Translations under genes and position numbers: made by a program
In this document: piece after piece, positions 1 through 5,385 of the stretch
Position numbering within the stretch: the first letter of the stretch is position 1
Layout of the letters: every line of letters starts with the position of its first letter
The notes under the pieces: generated by a model
Told to the model about the DNA's origin: nothing
Database searches by the model: none
The model's input: only the letters and a program-made list of their open reading frames with translations
NCBI GenBank assembly: GCA_019419485.1
Contig: DXZV01000003.1
Span: forward strand, 30,660-37,836
Direction: 5' to 3'
DNA: 7,177 nucleotides
From: Collinsella sp.
GTDB lineage: Bacteria > Actinomycetota > Coriobacteriia > Coriobacteriales > Coriobacteriaceae

Positions 1-268
1 GGGTCACGCCGTAGGCGGTGGCGATGATGGCCATCGTGCCGTAGTCGGGAATGGAGGAGCCGCCGAAGCCCGCGACGCCGAGCTGCATGAGCTGAATGGT
101 GCCGCCGATGACAAGGCCGGTCTTCCAGTCGCCCATGACGACTCCGGTGATGAGGCCCCAGAAAACGGCGTAATTGACGAAGATCATCGGGATGCCGTAG
201 TAGTCCACGTGCTTGATGAAGGCCAGCAGGGTCAAAAGGACGACCTGCAGGATAGTGAAGTTGACCAT
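1..268 (-). CDS. PTS mannose/sorbose-family EIIC component (N-terminal part, cut by window edge)
   Basis: This is the membrane channel subunit of a mannose/fructose/sorbose-family phosphotransferase system, which moves a sugar across the membrane while EIIB phosphorylates it. Only the first 89 residues are visible. They begin MVNFTILQVVLLTLLAFIKH and are strongly hydrophobic, with a first membrane segment near residues 5-18 and others near 25-45 and 48-65. The stretch GGTIQLMQLGVAGFGGSSIPDYG is a good match to the conserved N-terminal part of this EIIC family. The start is supported by a GGGGG-rich ribosome site directly after the EIIB stop codon; only 9 bases separate the two genes, so they are co-transcribed and probably translationally coupled. 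The family is clear, but the substrate (mannose, sorbose, N-acetylgalactosamine or other) cannot be read from this fragment. EIID and EIIA genes would be expected beyond the window edge. Confidence 0.9.
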   Translation of the reverse strand, partial: MVNFTILQVVLLTLLAFIKHVDYYGIPMIFVNYAVFWGLITGVVMGDWKTGLVIGGTIQLMQLGVAGFGGSSIPDYGTMAIIATAYGVT

Positions 269-277
269 ATTTCCCCC

Positions 278-751
278 TTAGATGAGGTCTGCGACGGAGA
301 CGGGCTTGTCGGCGGGCACGAACTGGGCCGTCACCTTGACGCCACGGGCGATGAGCGCCTTGTAGCTCTGGACGTTCTCGGCGGAGGCGTAGGCGCGCTG
401 GGTGAGCTGGATGCCGTCCTCCTTGACGAGCGAGCCGCCGACGACCAGCGACGGGAGCTCGACGCCCGACTCGACCAGGCGAAGCATCGTCTCGGGCTCC
501 TTGGCGATGACGAAGACCTTCTCGCGGTCGTACTTGCCCGCGGCGAAGTTCTTGAGCGCGGTCTGCTCGGAGATGATCGAAACGGCCATGCCCGCGGGGC
601 GCGCCATCCTCATGGTGGACTTCAGGACCTCGTCGCCGGCGACCTTGTCGTCGATGACCATGACTCGGGTCGCGCCCGACACCGGGGCCCACTGCGTCAC
701 GATGATGCCGTGAAGCAGGCGATTGTCGATTCGTGCCATAACAACACTCAT
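278..751 (-). CDS. PTS mannose/sorbose-family EIIB component
   Basis: This cytoplasmic phosphocarrier takes phosphate from EIIA and passes it to the incoming sugar. The 157-residue length is normal for the PTSIIB_sorb family. The N-terminus carries the signature RIDNRLLHG, and His14 in it is the expected phosphorylated residue. Later stretches (VMVIDDKVAGDEVLKSTMRMA and LPSLVVGG) also fit the family fold. I chose the ATG at 751 because GGAGC lies a few bases before it. The open frame extends to a TTG at 820, but the extra 23 residues do not resemble the family and lie over a probable control region. A second ATG four codons downstream (MARIDN) is a possible alternative start. The gene follows the LevR-type regulator by 123 bases and precedes EIIC by 9, so EIIB-EIIC form an operon that the regulator probably controls. 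Substrate unknown. Confidence 0.93.
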   Translation of the reverse strand: MSVVMARIDNRLLHGIIVTQWAPVSGATRVMVIDDKVAGDEVLKSTMRMARPAGMAVSIISEQTALKNFAAGKYDREKVFVIAKEPETMLRLVESGVELPSLVVGGSLVKEDGIQLTQRAYASAENVQSYKALIARGVKVTAQFVPADKPVSVADLI

Positions 752-793
752 GTTTGCTCCTATCAAATGAAGTTTTGCGTTCGGTACTGCCTC

Positions 794-814
794 GGCGCTA
801 TCCGGATTCGCGCC
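794..814. promoter_or_regulatory. Inverted repeat upstream of the EIIB gene (candidate operator or leader hairpin)
   Basis: GGCGC and GCGCC arms flank the palindromic core ATCCGGAT, giving a 21-base near-symmetrical site. It begins 43 bases before the EIIB start and lies in the 123-base gap behind levR. It could be a binding site for the LevR-type regulator or a hairpin in the leader RNA. No convincing -12/-24 (sigma-54) or -35/-10 promoter was recognised in the gap. Function is inferred only from position and symmetry. Confidence 0.35.
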
Positions 815-874
815 GGGCAAGGGGTTATCGGATTATTGAGGACGCGCGGTCAGCTTGCGGCGGCGCGGGGAAGG

Positions 875-3616
875 TCACTCGTCGAGCAGGAGGTCCGAGG
901 AGCCGAGGCGCTCTTCTCGCGCCGGGGCGGCGCTCACGCTTATGTAGTCGAAGACATATGCGATCTCGCTTACGGGAACCTCTACGCGATAGCGCGTCGA
1001 GATGCTCGAGAAGCTCTGCCTGAAGGACTCGATGAAATCGGCGCGTTCCTCCTCGAAGCGGTCCTGGCCAACGTAGGTCTCAATGGGGTTTCTGGTAACA
1101 AGGCGCTCGACGAGACAGCAGAGGTGAACGTAGAGCCCAATGATGGCGTTGCTGCCGATCTTCTCGCCTGTCCTGCGCTGAAGCTCGTGCACGGCGCTCT
1201 CGATCTCATGGAATAGCCGCTCCGGGTCGAGGATGGTGATGGAGCGGATGACGTTCTGCAGCGTCATGTTCGAGAGCAGCTTCTCGTGGAAAGAAGAGAG
1301 CTCGGAAGCGTCAAGCCACCTGCCGAACACGGCATCAACCTTAGAGGCGGACGCCGTCGACATGATGTCCTCGAGGGCGACGAAGGGGACGGAGGCGACC
1401 CCGGGGTCTCCCGTGCCGATGACGGCGCAGACGCGGTGCTCGGAGAAAACGGCGTCGTTCGACCCGTTCGCGACGAGCTGCTTGAAGGGCCTCGTGAGCA
1501 GGCGCGCGCCTATGGTGCGCGGGAGGCTCTGCGAGACGAGCTGGCGTATCCTCTCCGCGGCGTCGACCCCGGACTCGGAGCAGAAGACGATGGCGTCCTC
1601 ACGGTTGACGCGCTCGATCACCTTGCAGTGCGTCACGCACGCGGCGGTCGCATCGCCAAGAACCTCGGCGATGGACTTGCCGCCGAGCAGCCCGACCCCG
1701 ATCTCGAGCGCAAGACCGGTAGAGACGTTGTTCACCACGCCGATAGTGGAGTCGGTAACGTTCTCGAGGGCCTTATAGGCCTCCTCCAAGGAGCCCATGT
1801 CGACGAGGAACACGACCCCGGTGCAGTAGGAATGGCGGTCGACGAGGCGCTGGAGCGGACCGACGATGTCCTTCAGCTGCTGGTCGTAGGGCATGTCGAC
1901 AGCCTCGTACACATGCATGCCGAGCATACGGTTCGCCGCGTCGGCGATGCTCGTCGCCGTTGAGTAGCCGTGGGACAAGATGACGCAGAGCGTCCGAAGG
2001 GCCTTCGCATCGCGAGACTCCGATGCGACGCACAGCGTCAGAAGCGTCTTCGTGAAGTGATCGAGCGAGATTCCCAGCGCCCCTTCCACGTCTGCGGCGA
2101 CCTGATCGGAGACACTCGAGGCAAACGGCAATTCGGAGGTCACGGCACCGAGGAGATGGGAGATTTGCTCCGCACAGGCAGACTTTCGCTTAGCCAGGCC
2201 GATACCCGGCCACAACTGCAGGCAAATCTCCTGGGCCAGTAGAAAAGCGACCTTCCTCGAAAGCTCGATGCCATAAGAAGAGCCTGCGTCGGCAAGGACC
2301 GCGCCCACGACGCGCTCGAAGGCGCGCGACCTCGAGGAGGCGACGCCGTGGTCGAAGATCAAGTGATCCTCAACGCCGCGCACAGCGGAGACAGCTTGCG
2401 AGACAAGCTCGGAGACAGAGAGCTCCCCGGCGCAGAATCGCTCATCGAGGGAGCACAGGGCATCGAGCGCCTGCTCGACCGGCCCTGTGCTCTCGGCGGC
2501 ATCCAGAGACGCGTCGATCAGAACGCCATCGTCGGGCTGTTGATCGATCTGCGCGGAGGAGAGGAGCCCGCTGGGAAGAAGATACGGGCGAACGACGACG
2601 TAGTCGCCCTCGCGATTGAGGAACGCTTTGGCGCAGCAGTTCGTCACGCAGGCGCGCAAGCCGGCGATGTTATCGGAAAAGTCCGCGTTCACGAGGCAAC
2701 GGTATGCGCCGCGGCTGATCTTCACATCAGAACCGATTCGGCACCCCTCGCTGCGCAGGAAGCTCAAGATGAGATCCTCGCGCTCCTCGGGGGTCCGCTC
2801 CTTGAGTGAGGGGACGCGGGCACAGATGGGCATTTTGCTGTAGGCCGAGGAAACCTTCAGGTCATCGGCGGAAAGCGTCGTCGAAAGAACGAGGCGAGCG
2901 CGCGGCGCATCCTGGGAGGCATCGAGCCCGAGGGCCGTCGCAAGGCAGTGCTCCATCGCAGAGGGAGAGAGTGCCTCGATGCCGTTGACAAAGACCACAC
3001 CCCCGCGCGCTTTCGCGATCGACTCGTCAAGAAGCCCGTTGAACGAGGCGGCGTCCGGGACCCCGGCGCAGTCGATGCGCACATAGGAGGAGTCGCGGGA
3101 CAGCAAGCCCTGGTTCTTGCCGTACTCGTACACAAGGCGAGAAAGGAAAGACTTACCGACACCCACGCCGCCGCTCAAGAGGATGGGCAGGCCAAACGGA
3201 GGGTACTGAACCGCAGCCTTGCACTGCTCGACAACGGAGCTGAGGCTCATGTCGAAGCCCACGGCACGCGCGAAGTCGCGGTGATCGGCGATTCCCGTCG
3301 CCTGGATGAGGTCGGCGAGCGAGGCATACTCGCTTGCAGAGAGCTTTACCTGAAAACGCTTCTGGAACGCGCGGCGATGAAAATAACGGACAGGCCTGCC
3401 CGCCACCTTAACCACAAGACCGGCGCGAACAAGGTCGTTGAGGTACTGGCTCGCCAGGCTCCTGGAGATGATGAGCGTCTCGGCGATGTCGGAGGTGGAC
3501 AGACGGGCAAGGTCGTCGAGCGAGACGGCAGAGGTGAGGGCCTCGAGATGCTCGAGAATCCTGTCCCTCATGTCGACGGGTTTCTTTGCCAAGCTGTCCT
3601 GTGTGGTCTTGTCCAT
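875..3616 (-). CDS. LevR-type PTS-regulated transcriptional regulator with degenerate AAA+ domain
   Basis: This 913-residue cytoplasmic regulator is of the LevR class, which couples transcription of sugar PTS genes to PTS phosphorylation. In order it shows a winged helix (about 15-80), an AAA+ domain (about 125-345), PRD1 (about 380-480), an EIIA-Man-like domain (about 540-650), an EIIB-Gat-like domain (about 672-752) and PRD2 (about 785-890). Walker A is intact (GGVGVGKS, Lys155). Candidate phospho-sites are His549 (SHGYSTATS), Cys679 (FCSESG) and His831 (GLYVHLCCLVERL). Two oddities stand out: the Walker B stretch reads GGVVFVNGIE, with Asn-Gly where DE is expected, and the GAFTGA loop is missing. 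A sigma-54 activator role is therefore doubtful. PRD1 also seems to lack the usual histidine. The ATG at 3616 has a strong AGGAGG site 9 bases upstream. EIIB and EIIC follow, the usual arrangement for a local regulator. Confidence 0.92.
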   Translation of the reverse strand: MDKTTQDSLAKKPVDMRDRILEHLEALTSAVSLDDLARLSTSDIAETLIISRSLASQYLNDLVRAGLVVKVAGRPVRYFHRRAFQKRFQVKLSASEYASLADLIQATGIADHRDFARAVGFDMSLSSVVEQCKAAVQYPPFGLPILLSGGVGVGKSFLSRLVYEYGKNQGLLSRDSSYVRIDCAGVPDAASFNGLLDESIAKARGGVVFVNGIEALSPSAMEHCLATALGLDASQDAPRARLVLSTTLSADDLKVSSAYSKMPICARVPSLKERTPEEREDLILSFLRSEGCRIGSDVKISRGAYRCLVNADFSDNIAGLRACVTNCCAKAFLNREGDYVVVRPYLLPSGLLSSAQIDQQPDDGVLIDASLDAAESTGPVEQALDALCSLDERFCAGELSVSELVSQAVSAVRGVEDHLIFDHGVASSRSRAFERVVGAVLADAGSSYGIELSRKVAFLLAQEICLQLWPGIGLAKRKSACAEQISHLLGAVTSELPFASSVSDQVAADVEGALGISLDHFTKTLLTLCVASESRDAKALRTLCVILSHGYSTATSIADAANRMLGMHVYEAVDMPYDQQLKDIVGPLQRLVDRHSYCTGVVFLVDMGSLEEAYKALENVTDSTIGVVNNVSTGLALEIGVGLLGGKSIAEVLGDATAACVTHCKVIERVNREDAIVFCSESGVDAAERIRQLVSQSLPRTIGARLLTRPFKQLVANGSNDAVFSEHRVCAVIGTGDPGVASVPFVALEDIMSTASASKVDAVFGRWLDASELSSFHEKLLSNMTLQNVIRSITILDPERLFHEIESAVHELQRRTGEKIGSNAIIGLYVHLCCLVERLVTRNPIETYVGQDRFEEERADFIESFRQSFSSISTRYRVEVPVSEIAYVFDYISVSAAPAREERLGSSDLLLDE

Positions 3617-3626
3617 GACTTCTTAC

Positions 3627-3646
3627 CTCCTCGTACAAGGAGTATA
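3627..3646 (-). promoter_or_regulatory. levR ribosome site inside a palindrome, with a -10-like box
   Basis: Positions 3627-3642 form a 16-base palindrome with a single mismatched pair (CTCC-TCGTACAAGG-AG on the plus strand). On the minus strand its right arm is the AGGAGG ribosome site of levR. TATACT (3641-3646, minus sense) overlaps its left end and resembles a -10 box, but no good -35 is seen 16-18 bases upstream. The site may be an operator over the promoter start, or, if transcription begins further upstream, a hairpin that pairs CUCCU with AGGAG and hides the ribosome site. Confidence 0.4.
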
Positions 3647-3790
3647 AGGGGAGAACAGAGAACGGAAGGGGGCGCGTGGGGGAATCAACAGCTCCGAGGA
3701 AAAGTCCACCACCTGAGGGGCAGAAAACAACGGCCATTGAACATTCAGGGCCGACGCTCAACACTTCGGCTCGACACTTCGCTTTGGAAA
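3647..3790. other. Intergenic region upstream of levR
   Basis: No gene is seen here. The stretch separates the levR start from the hairpins behind the nucleosidase remnant. It contains the tandem 13-base repeat described separately. Reading frames that cross it in either direction are extensions of shadows and have no family resemblance. Confidence 0.6.
3756..3781. repeat. Tandem 13-base direct repeat upstream of levR
   Basis: Two adjacent copies, GCTCAACACTTCG (3756-3768) and GCTCGACACTTCG (3769-3781), differ at one base. They end about 140 bases upstream of the levR start codon. Head-to-tail copies of this kind can be activator or repressor sites, for example for autoregulation. Equally they may be a chance duplication; nothing else in the window repeats the motif. 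Confidence 0.6.
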
Positions 3791-3813
3791 GGGCCCCGGC
3801 GCGCCGGGGTCCC
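3791..3813 (-). terminator. Second GC-rich hairpin behind the nucleosidase remnant
   Basis: GGG-CCCCGGC pairs with GCCGGGG-(T)-CCC around a very small loop, with one bulged base. On the minus strand it is followed by TTTCC, a weak U tract. It lies immediately downstream of another hairpin and shares the 14-mer GGGCCCCGGCGCGC with it. It probably acts as a back-up intrinsic terminator between the decayed locus and levR. Confidence 0.5.
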
Positions 3814-3825
3814 AACATAAAGAAG

Positions 3826-3844
3826 GGCCCCGGCGCGCAGGGCC
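3826..3844 (-). terminator. Hairpin terminator directly behind the MTA/SAH nucleosidase remnant
   Basis: GGCCC (3826-3830) and GGGCC (3840-3844) form the arms around a 9-base GC-rich loop. On the minus strand the hairpin is followed by TTCTTT. The upstream arm touches the TAG stop codon of the nucleosidase frame (3844-3846), a typical place for an intrinsic terminator. Confidence 0.5.
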
Positions 3845-4160
3845 TAAAGCTTAACCATGCGCGCGGCGATGCGGGCGCAGTCGCAGGCGGCCTTCTTCTC
3901 GAAGGTGTTGTAGTCACGACCCGGCCCTCGGCGCAGGGCTTGTCGCTGATGGCGCGCACGACGACGAGGGGCACGCCGTTGAGATAAGCGGCCTGCGCGA
4001 TGGTGCAGCCCTCCATCTCGCAGCACAGGTCGCCGAAGGTCGCGAGGATTCGCTCCTTCTGTTCCGCGGGCGAGACGAACTGGTCGCCGGAGACGACGCG
4101 GCCCTTGAGGACCTTAATGTCGGGGGCGACGGCGGCCGCGGCGGCGCACGCCGCCAGCAA
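3844..4160 (-). pseudogene. 5'-methylthioadenosine/S-adenosylhomocysteine nucleosidase, C-terminal remnant with frameshift
   Basis: The intact enzyme hydrolyses MTA and SAH to adenine and the ribosyl product, in methyl-cycle salvage. About 103 codons remain of a family length near 230. Recognisable pieces in order are LKGRVVSGDQFVSP, CCEMEGCTIAQAA with the substrate-binding Met-Glu pair, GVPLVVVRAISDK with the catalytic Asp, and after a frame change DYNTFEKKAACDCARIAARM. The frame change is near 3916: GTCGT runs straight into GACTAC where one more base would restore Val-Val-Asp-Tyr, so one base seems to have been lost. The N-terminal half, with the first catalytic Glu and the nucleoside-binding loops, is missing; homology stops around 4160, where the transposase remnant begins on the other strand. 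It does not resume beyond that remnant, so this is not a simple insertion. The product cannot be active. A sequencing error could explain the frameshift but not the truncation. Confidence 0.85.
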
Positions 4161-4161
4161 G

Positions 4162-4618
4162 GGCCGGAACGGATCGCGCAAGATCAAGGCGTCGCCCGGG
4201 AGGTCGGGCGTTACCGTCAGCCGGCGCCGCGTCTGCCGCATCATGAGGGAGAACGGCCTGGCCGGCGCATACGGCAGGAAGAGGTTCAAGGCGCACCCCG
4301 GGGCGGTCAACGAGGCCGACGTGTCGAACGTCGTCGCGCGCGGCTTCGGCGGCAGGGCGCCGTGCACCCATATATGCAGCGACTTGGTCTGCGTGCGCGT
4401 CGGGACGTCGTGGAACTACGTCTGCCTGCTCGTCGACCTCTGCAACGGGGAGATCGTCGGCCACTCCGAAGGACCGAGGAGGGACGCGCGAGCTCCGAGC
4501 CAAGCTCTTGGATTACGTGCACTGGTACAACAACTTCAGGATCCACTCGACGCTGGGCTACATGTCGCCGGTCGAGTTCAGGGAGGCGGGGCCGTCCCTC
4601 CCGGAATCGTCCAAATAA
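4162..4618 (+). pseudogene. IS3-family transposase OrfB remnant, 5'-truncated and internally deleted
   Basis: The plus-strand frame from about 4162 to 4485 reads GSRKIKASPGRSGVTVSRRRVCRIMRENGL, then AYGRKRFKAHPGAVNEADV, then THICSDLVCVRVGTSWNYVCLLVDLCNGEIVGHS. These are the HTH-linked and early integrase-core (rve) parts of IS3/IS150-type OrfB. The first DDE aspartate is present (SDL, codon at 4381-4383). After PRRDAR the frame is lost, and the typical OrfB C-terminus resumes one frame over: TRELRAKLLDYVHWYNNFRIHSTLGYMSPVEFREAG, ending SSK and TAA at 4616-4618. The segment expected between them, with the second Asp and the catalytic Glu, is absent (about 70 codons judged from family layout). 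OrfA and the start of OrfB are also missing. The element is dead. It is the only plus-strand gene remnant in the window and directly abuts the nucleosidase fragment. No terminal inverted repeats or target duplication could be identified. Confidence 0.85.
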
Positions 4619-4714
4619 GTGTTGCCAATCCATAGCCAATCCAGCCATCATCTTCGCGAAGGCGGACGTCAGGAAAAGCTCGGCTTGAGCTCGGTCGGAC
4701 GCGGTCTGTGGGGC

Positions 4715-4767
4715 ATCATTCAGGCTCAGGGGGTCTCCTTGTCTTCTTCGGTCGCAACCTGAATGAT
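4715..4767. repeat. Perfect 10-base inverted repeat with 33-base spacer
   Basis: ATCATTCAGG (4715-4724) and CCTGAATGAT (4758-4767) are exact reverse complements. On the minus strand the spacer contains AAGGAG and a TGA stop. The arms could form a stem-loop in RNA or be paired binding sites. No U tract follows on either strand, so it is not a typical terminator. Confidence 0.6.
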
Positions 4768-4994
4768 AGGGACGGCCCCTTCTCTCTTTCCCCTTCGTTT
4801 TCGACGCGTCACCCTCTCGGCGGGCTTAAGGCCCGCGCTCGCGGGTGCAGGGGCTACGCCCAAACCCCAAAAACGTAACGCCGTGCTCGAAGCGTTTCCG
4901 GACGTCAGCGTAATCTCAAATCCCGTTCGTCAACTCATGGGCAAGCCACCTGAGACTACTCATTTCTCCTACTGGCAATGAAGACCTGCGACCT

Positions 4995-5011
4995 GCAGTT
5001 TTGCAAACTGC
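4995..5011. repeat. Short perfect hairpin (7-base arms, 3-base loop)
   Basis: GCAGTTT and AAACTGC flank TGC. It is the first of several compact palindromes in the gene-free block. No U tract follows on either strand, so a terminator role is not supported. Confidence 0.6.
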
Positions 5012-5083
5012 TTGAAAGCCACCTGCGTTGATTCACTTCCTATTGCAGCTGGCGGCTTGCACGCGAAAAGGCATTTAAGTTTC

Positions 5084-5097
5084 AAAACGGGCGTTTT
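5084..5097. repeat. Short perfect palindrome AAAACG-GG-CGTTTT
   Basis: Six-base arms with a two-base centre. Two bases is too short for a stable hairpin loop without opening a pair, so a DNA-level palindrome is as likely as an RNA structure. It lies within the same gene-free block as the hairpins at 4995 and 5139. Confidence 0.55.
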
Positions 5098-5138
5098 CGG
5101 CGCTATCGAGCCTCCAAAGGCATCCCGCCGCGCCCTTT

Positions 5139-5195
5139 GGGACAAAAACAAAAACTCAAAGCCCTGAGTTCGAAAATAGTTTTTGGAGTTGTCCC
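5139..5195. repeat. Nested inverted repeats (GGGACAA ... TTGTCCC)
   Basis: The outer arms are GGGACAA (5139-5145) and TTGTCCC (5189-5195). AAAAACT (5150-5156) can pair with AGTTTTT (5178-5184), or alternatively ACTCA (5154-5158) with TGAGT (5165-5169). A further TTGTCCC follows at 5201-5207. Coaxial nested arms suggest a structured RNA or a palindromic repeat unit rather than coding sequence. Confidence 0.5.
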
Positions 5196-5325
5196 GACTT
5201 TTGTCCCCGAAGCCGACGAAACGCGACAGGGTGTCACCTGGCGGCACTCGATTCGAGACGGCACCGAAAACTGGATGCAACCGGAATGACAGGACGGCAG
5301 AACCGAAGCCATCGAGTGGAGATAG

Positions 5326-5359
5326 AAAAAGGCCCGGGTGCCGTGGCATCCGGGCCTTT
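5326..5359 (-). terminator. Intrinsic terminator after rplX
   Basis: AAAGGCCCGG (5350-5359 read on the minus strand) pairs perfectly with CCGGGCCTTT (5328-5337). The stem extends through TGCC/GGCA beyond one A-C mismatch. On the minus strand a run of five T follows (3 of them inside the stem). It begins 27 bases behind the rplX stop and should end the ribosomal transcript there. The plus-strand version pairs even better (G-U in place of the mismatch) but has only UUU after it. Confidence 0.85.
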
Positions 5360-5385
5360 GCTAGCAACTTGATGTTGCGGGCAGC

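Larger units (their letters stand above)
4619..5325. other. About 700 bases with no convincing gene; palindrome-rich
   Basis: Several open frames cross this block on both strands, including a long minus-strand one at 4969-5367, but none has a recognisable family. That longest frame begins at TTG and reads through the rplX terminator hairpin. The part from about 4980 to 5200 is less GC-rich than the flanks and carries several palindromes listed separately. On the minus strand, a 4916-4736 frame ends VPIIQVATEEDKETP and stop, which has some protein character, as does an overlapping frame containing AELFLTSAFAKMMAGLAMD that runs into the transposase remnant. These may be edges of destroyed genes, but I cannot name them. 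A repeated intergenic element is another possibility. Confidence 0.5.

Noticed and set aside
752..820. Longer EIIB start at 820
   Set aside because: The added 23 residues begin with TTG, lie over an inverted repeat and do not match the family; the ATG at 751 has a ribosome site.
752..874. Sigma-54 (-12/-24) promoter before EIIB, expected for classical LevR targets
   Set aside because: No convincing GG-N10-GC element with the right context was seen, and the regulator lacks the GAFTGA loop.
209..1216. Long plus-strand open frame opposite EIIB and the end of levR
   Set aside because: It is antisense to well-supported genes, reads as an Arg/Gly/Asp-rich shadow typical of GC-rich DNA, and has no family resemblance.
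1286..1963. Plus-strand open frame of 225 codons opposite levR
   Set aside because: It is a shadow of the levR frame with biased Asp/Arg/Gly composition and no ribosome site or domain.
2948..3820. Plus-strand open frame of 290 codons opposite levR and its upstream region
   Set aside because: It runs through the levR start, the ribosome-site palindrome and the hairpins; its composition and position mark it as a shadow.
3408..4367. Minus-strand open frame of 319 codons as one gene
   Set aside because: Only the middle (nucleosidase) part resembles a protein. The N-terminal part is antisense to the transposase remnant, and the part after the frameshift runs out of frame into levR.
4969..5367. 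Minus-strand frame of 132 codons in the gene-free block
   Set aside because: It starts at TTG, reads through the rplX terminator hairpin and several palindromes, and has no recognised family. It may mark a repeat element but is not supported as a gene.
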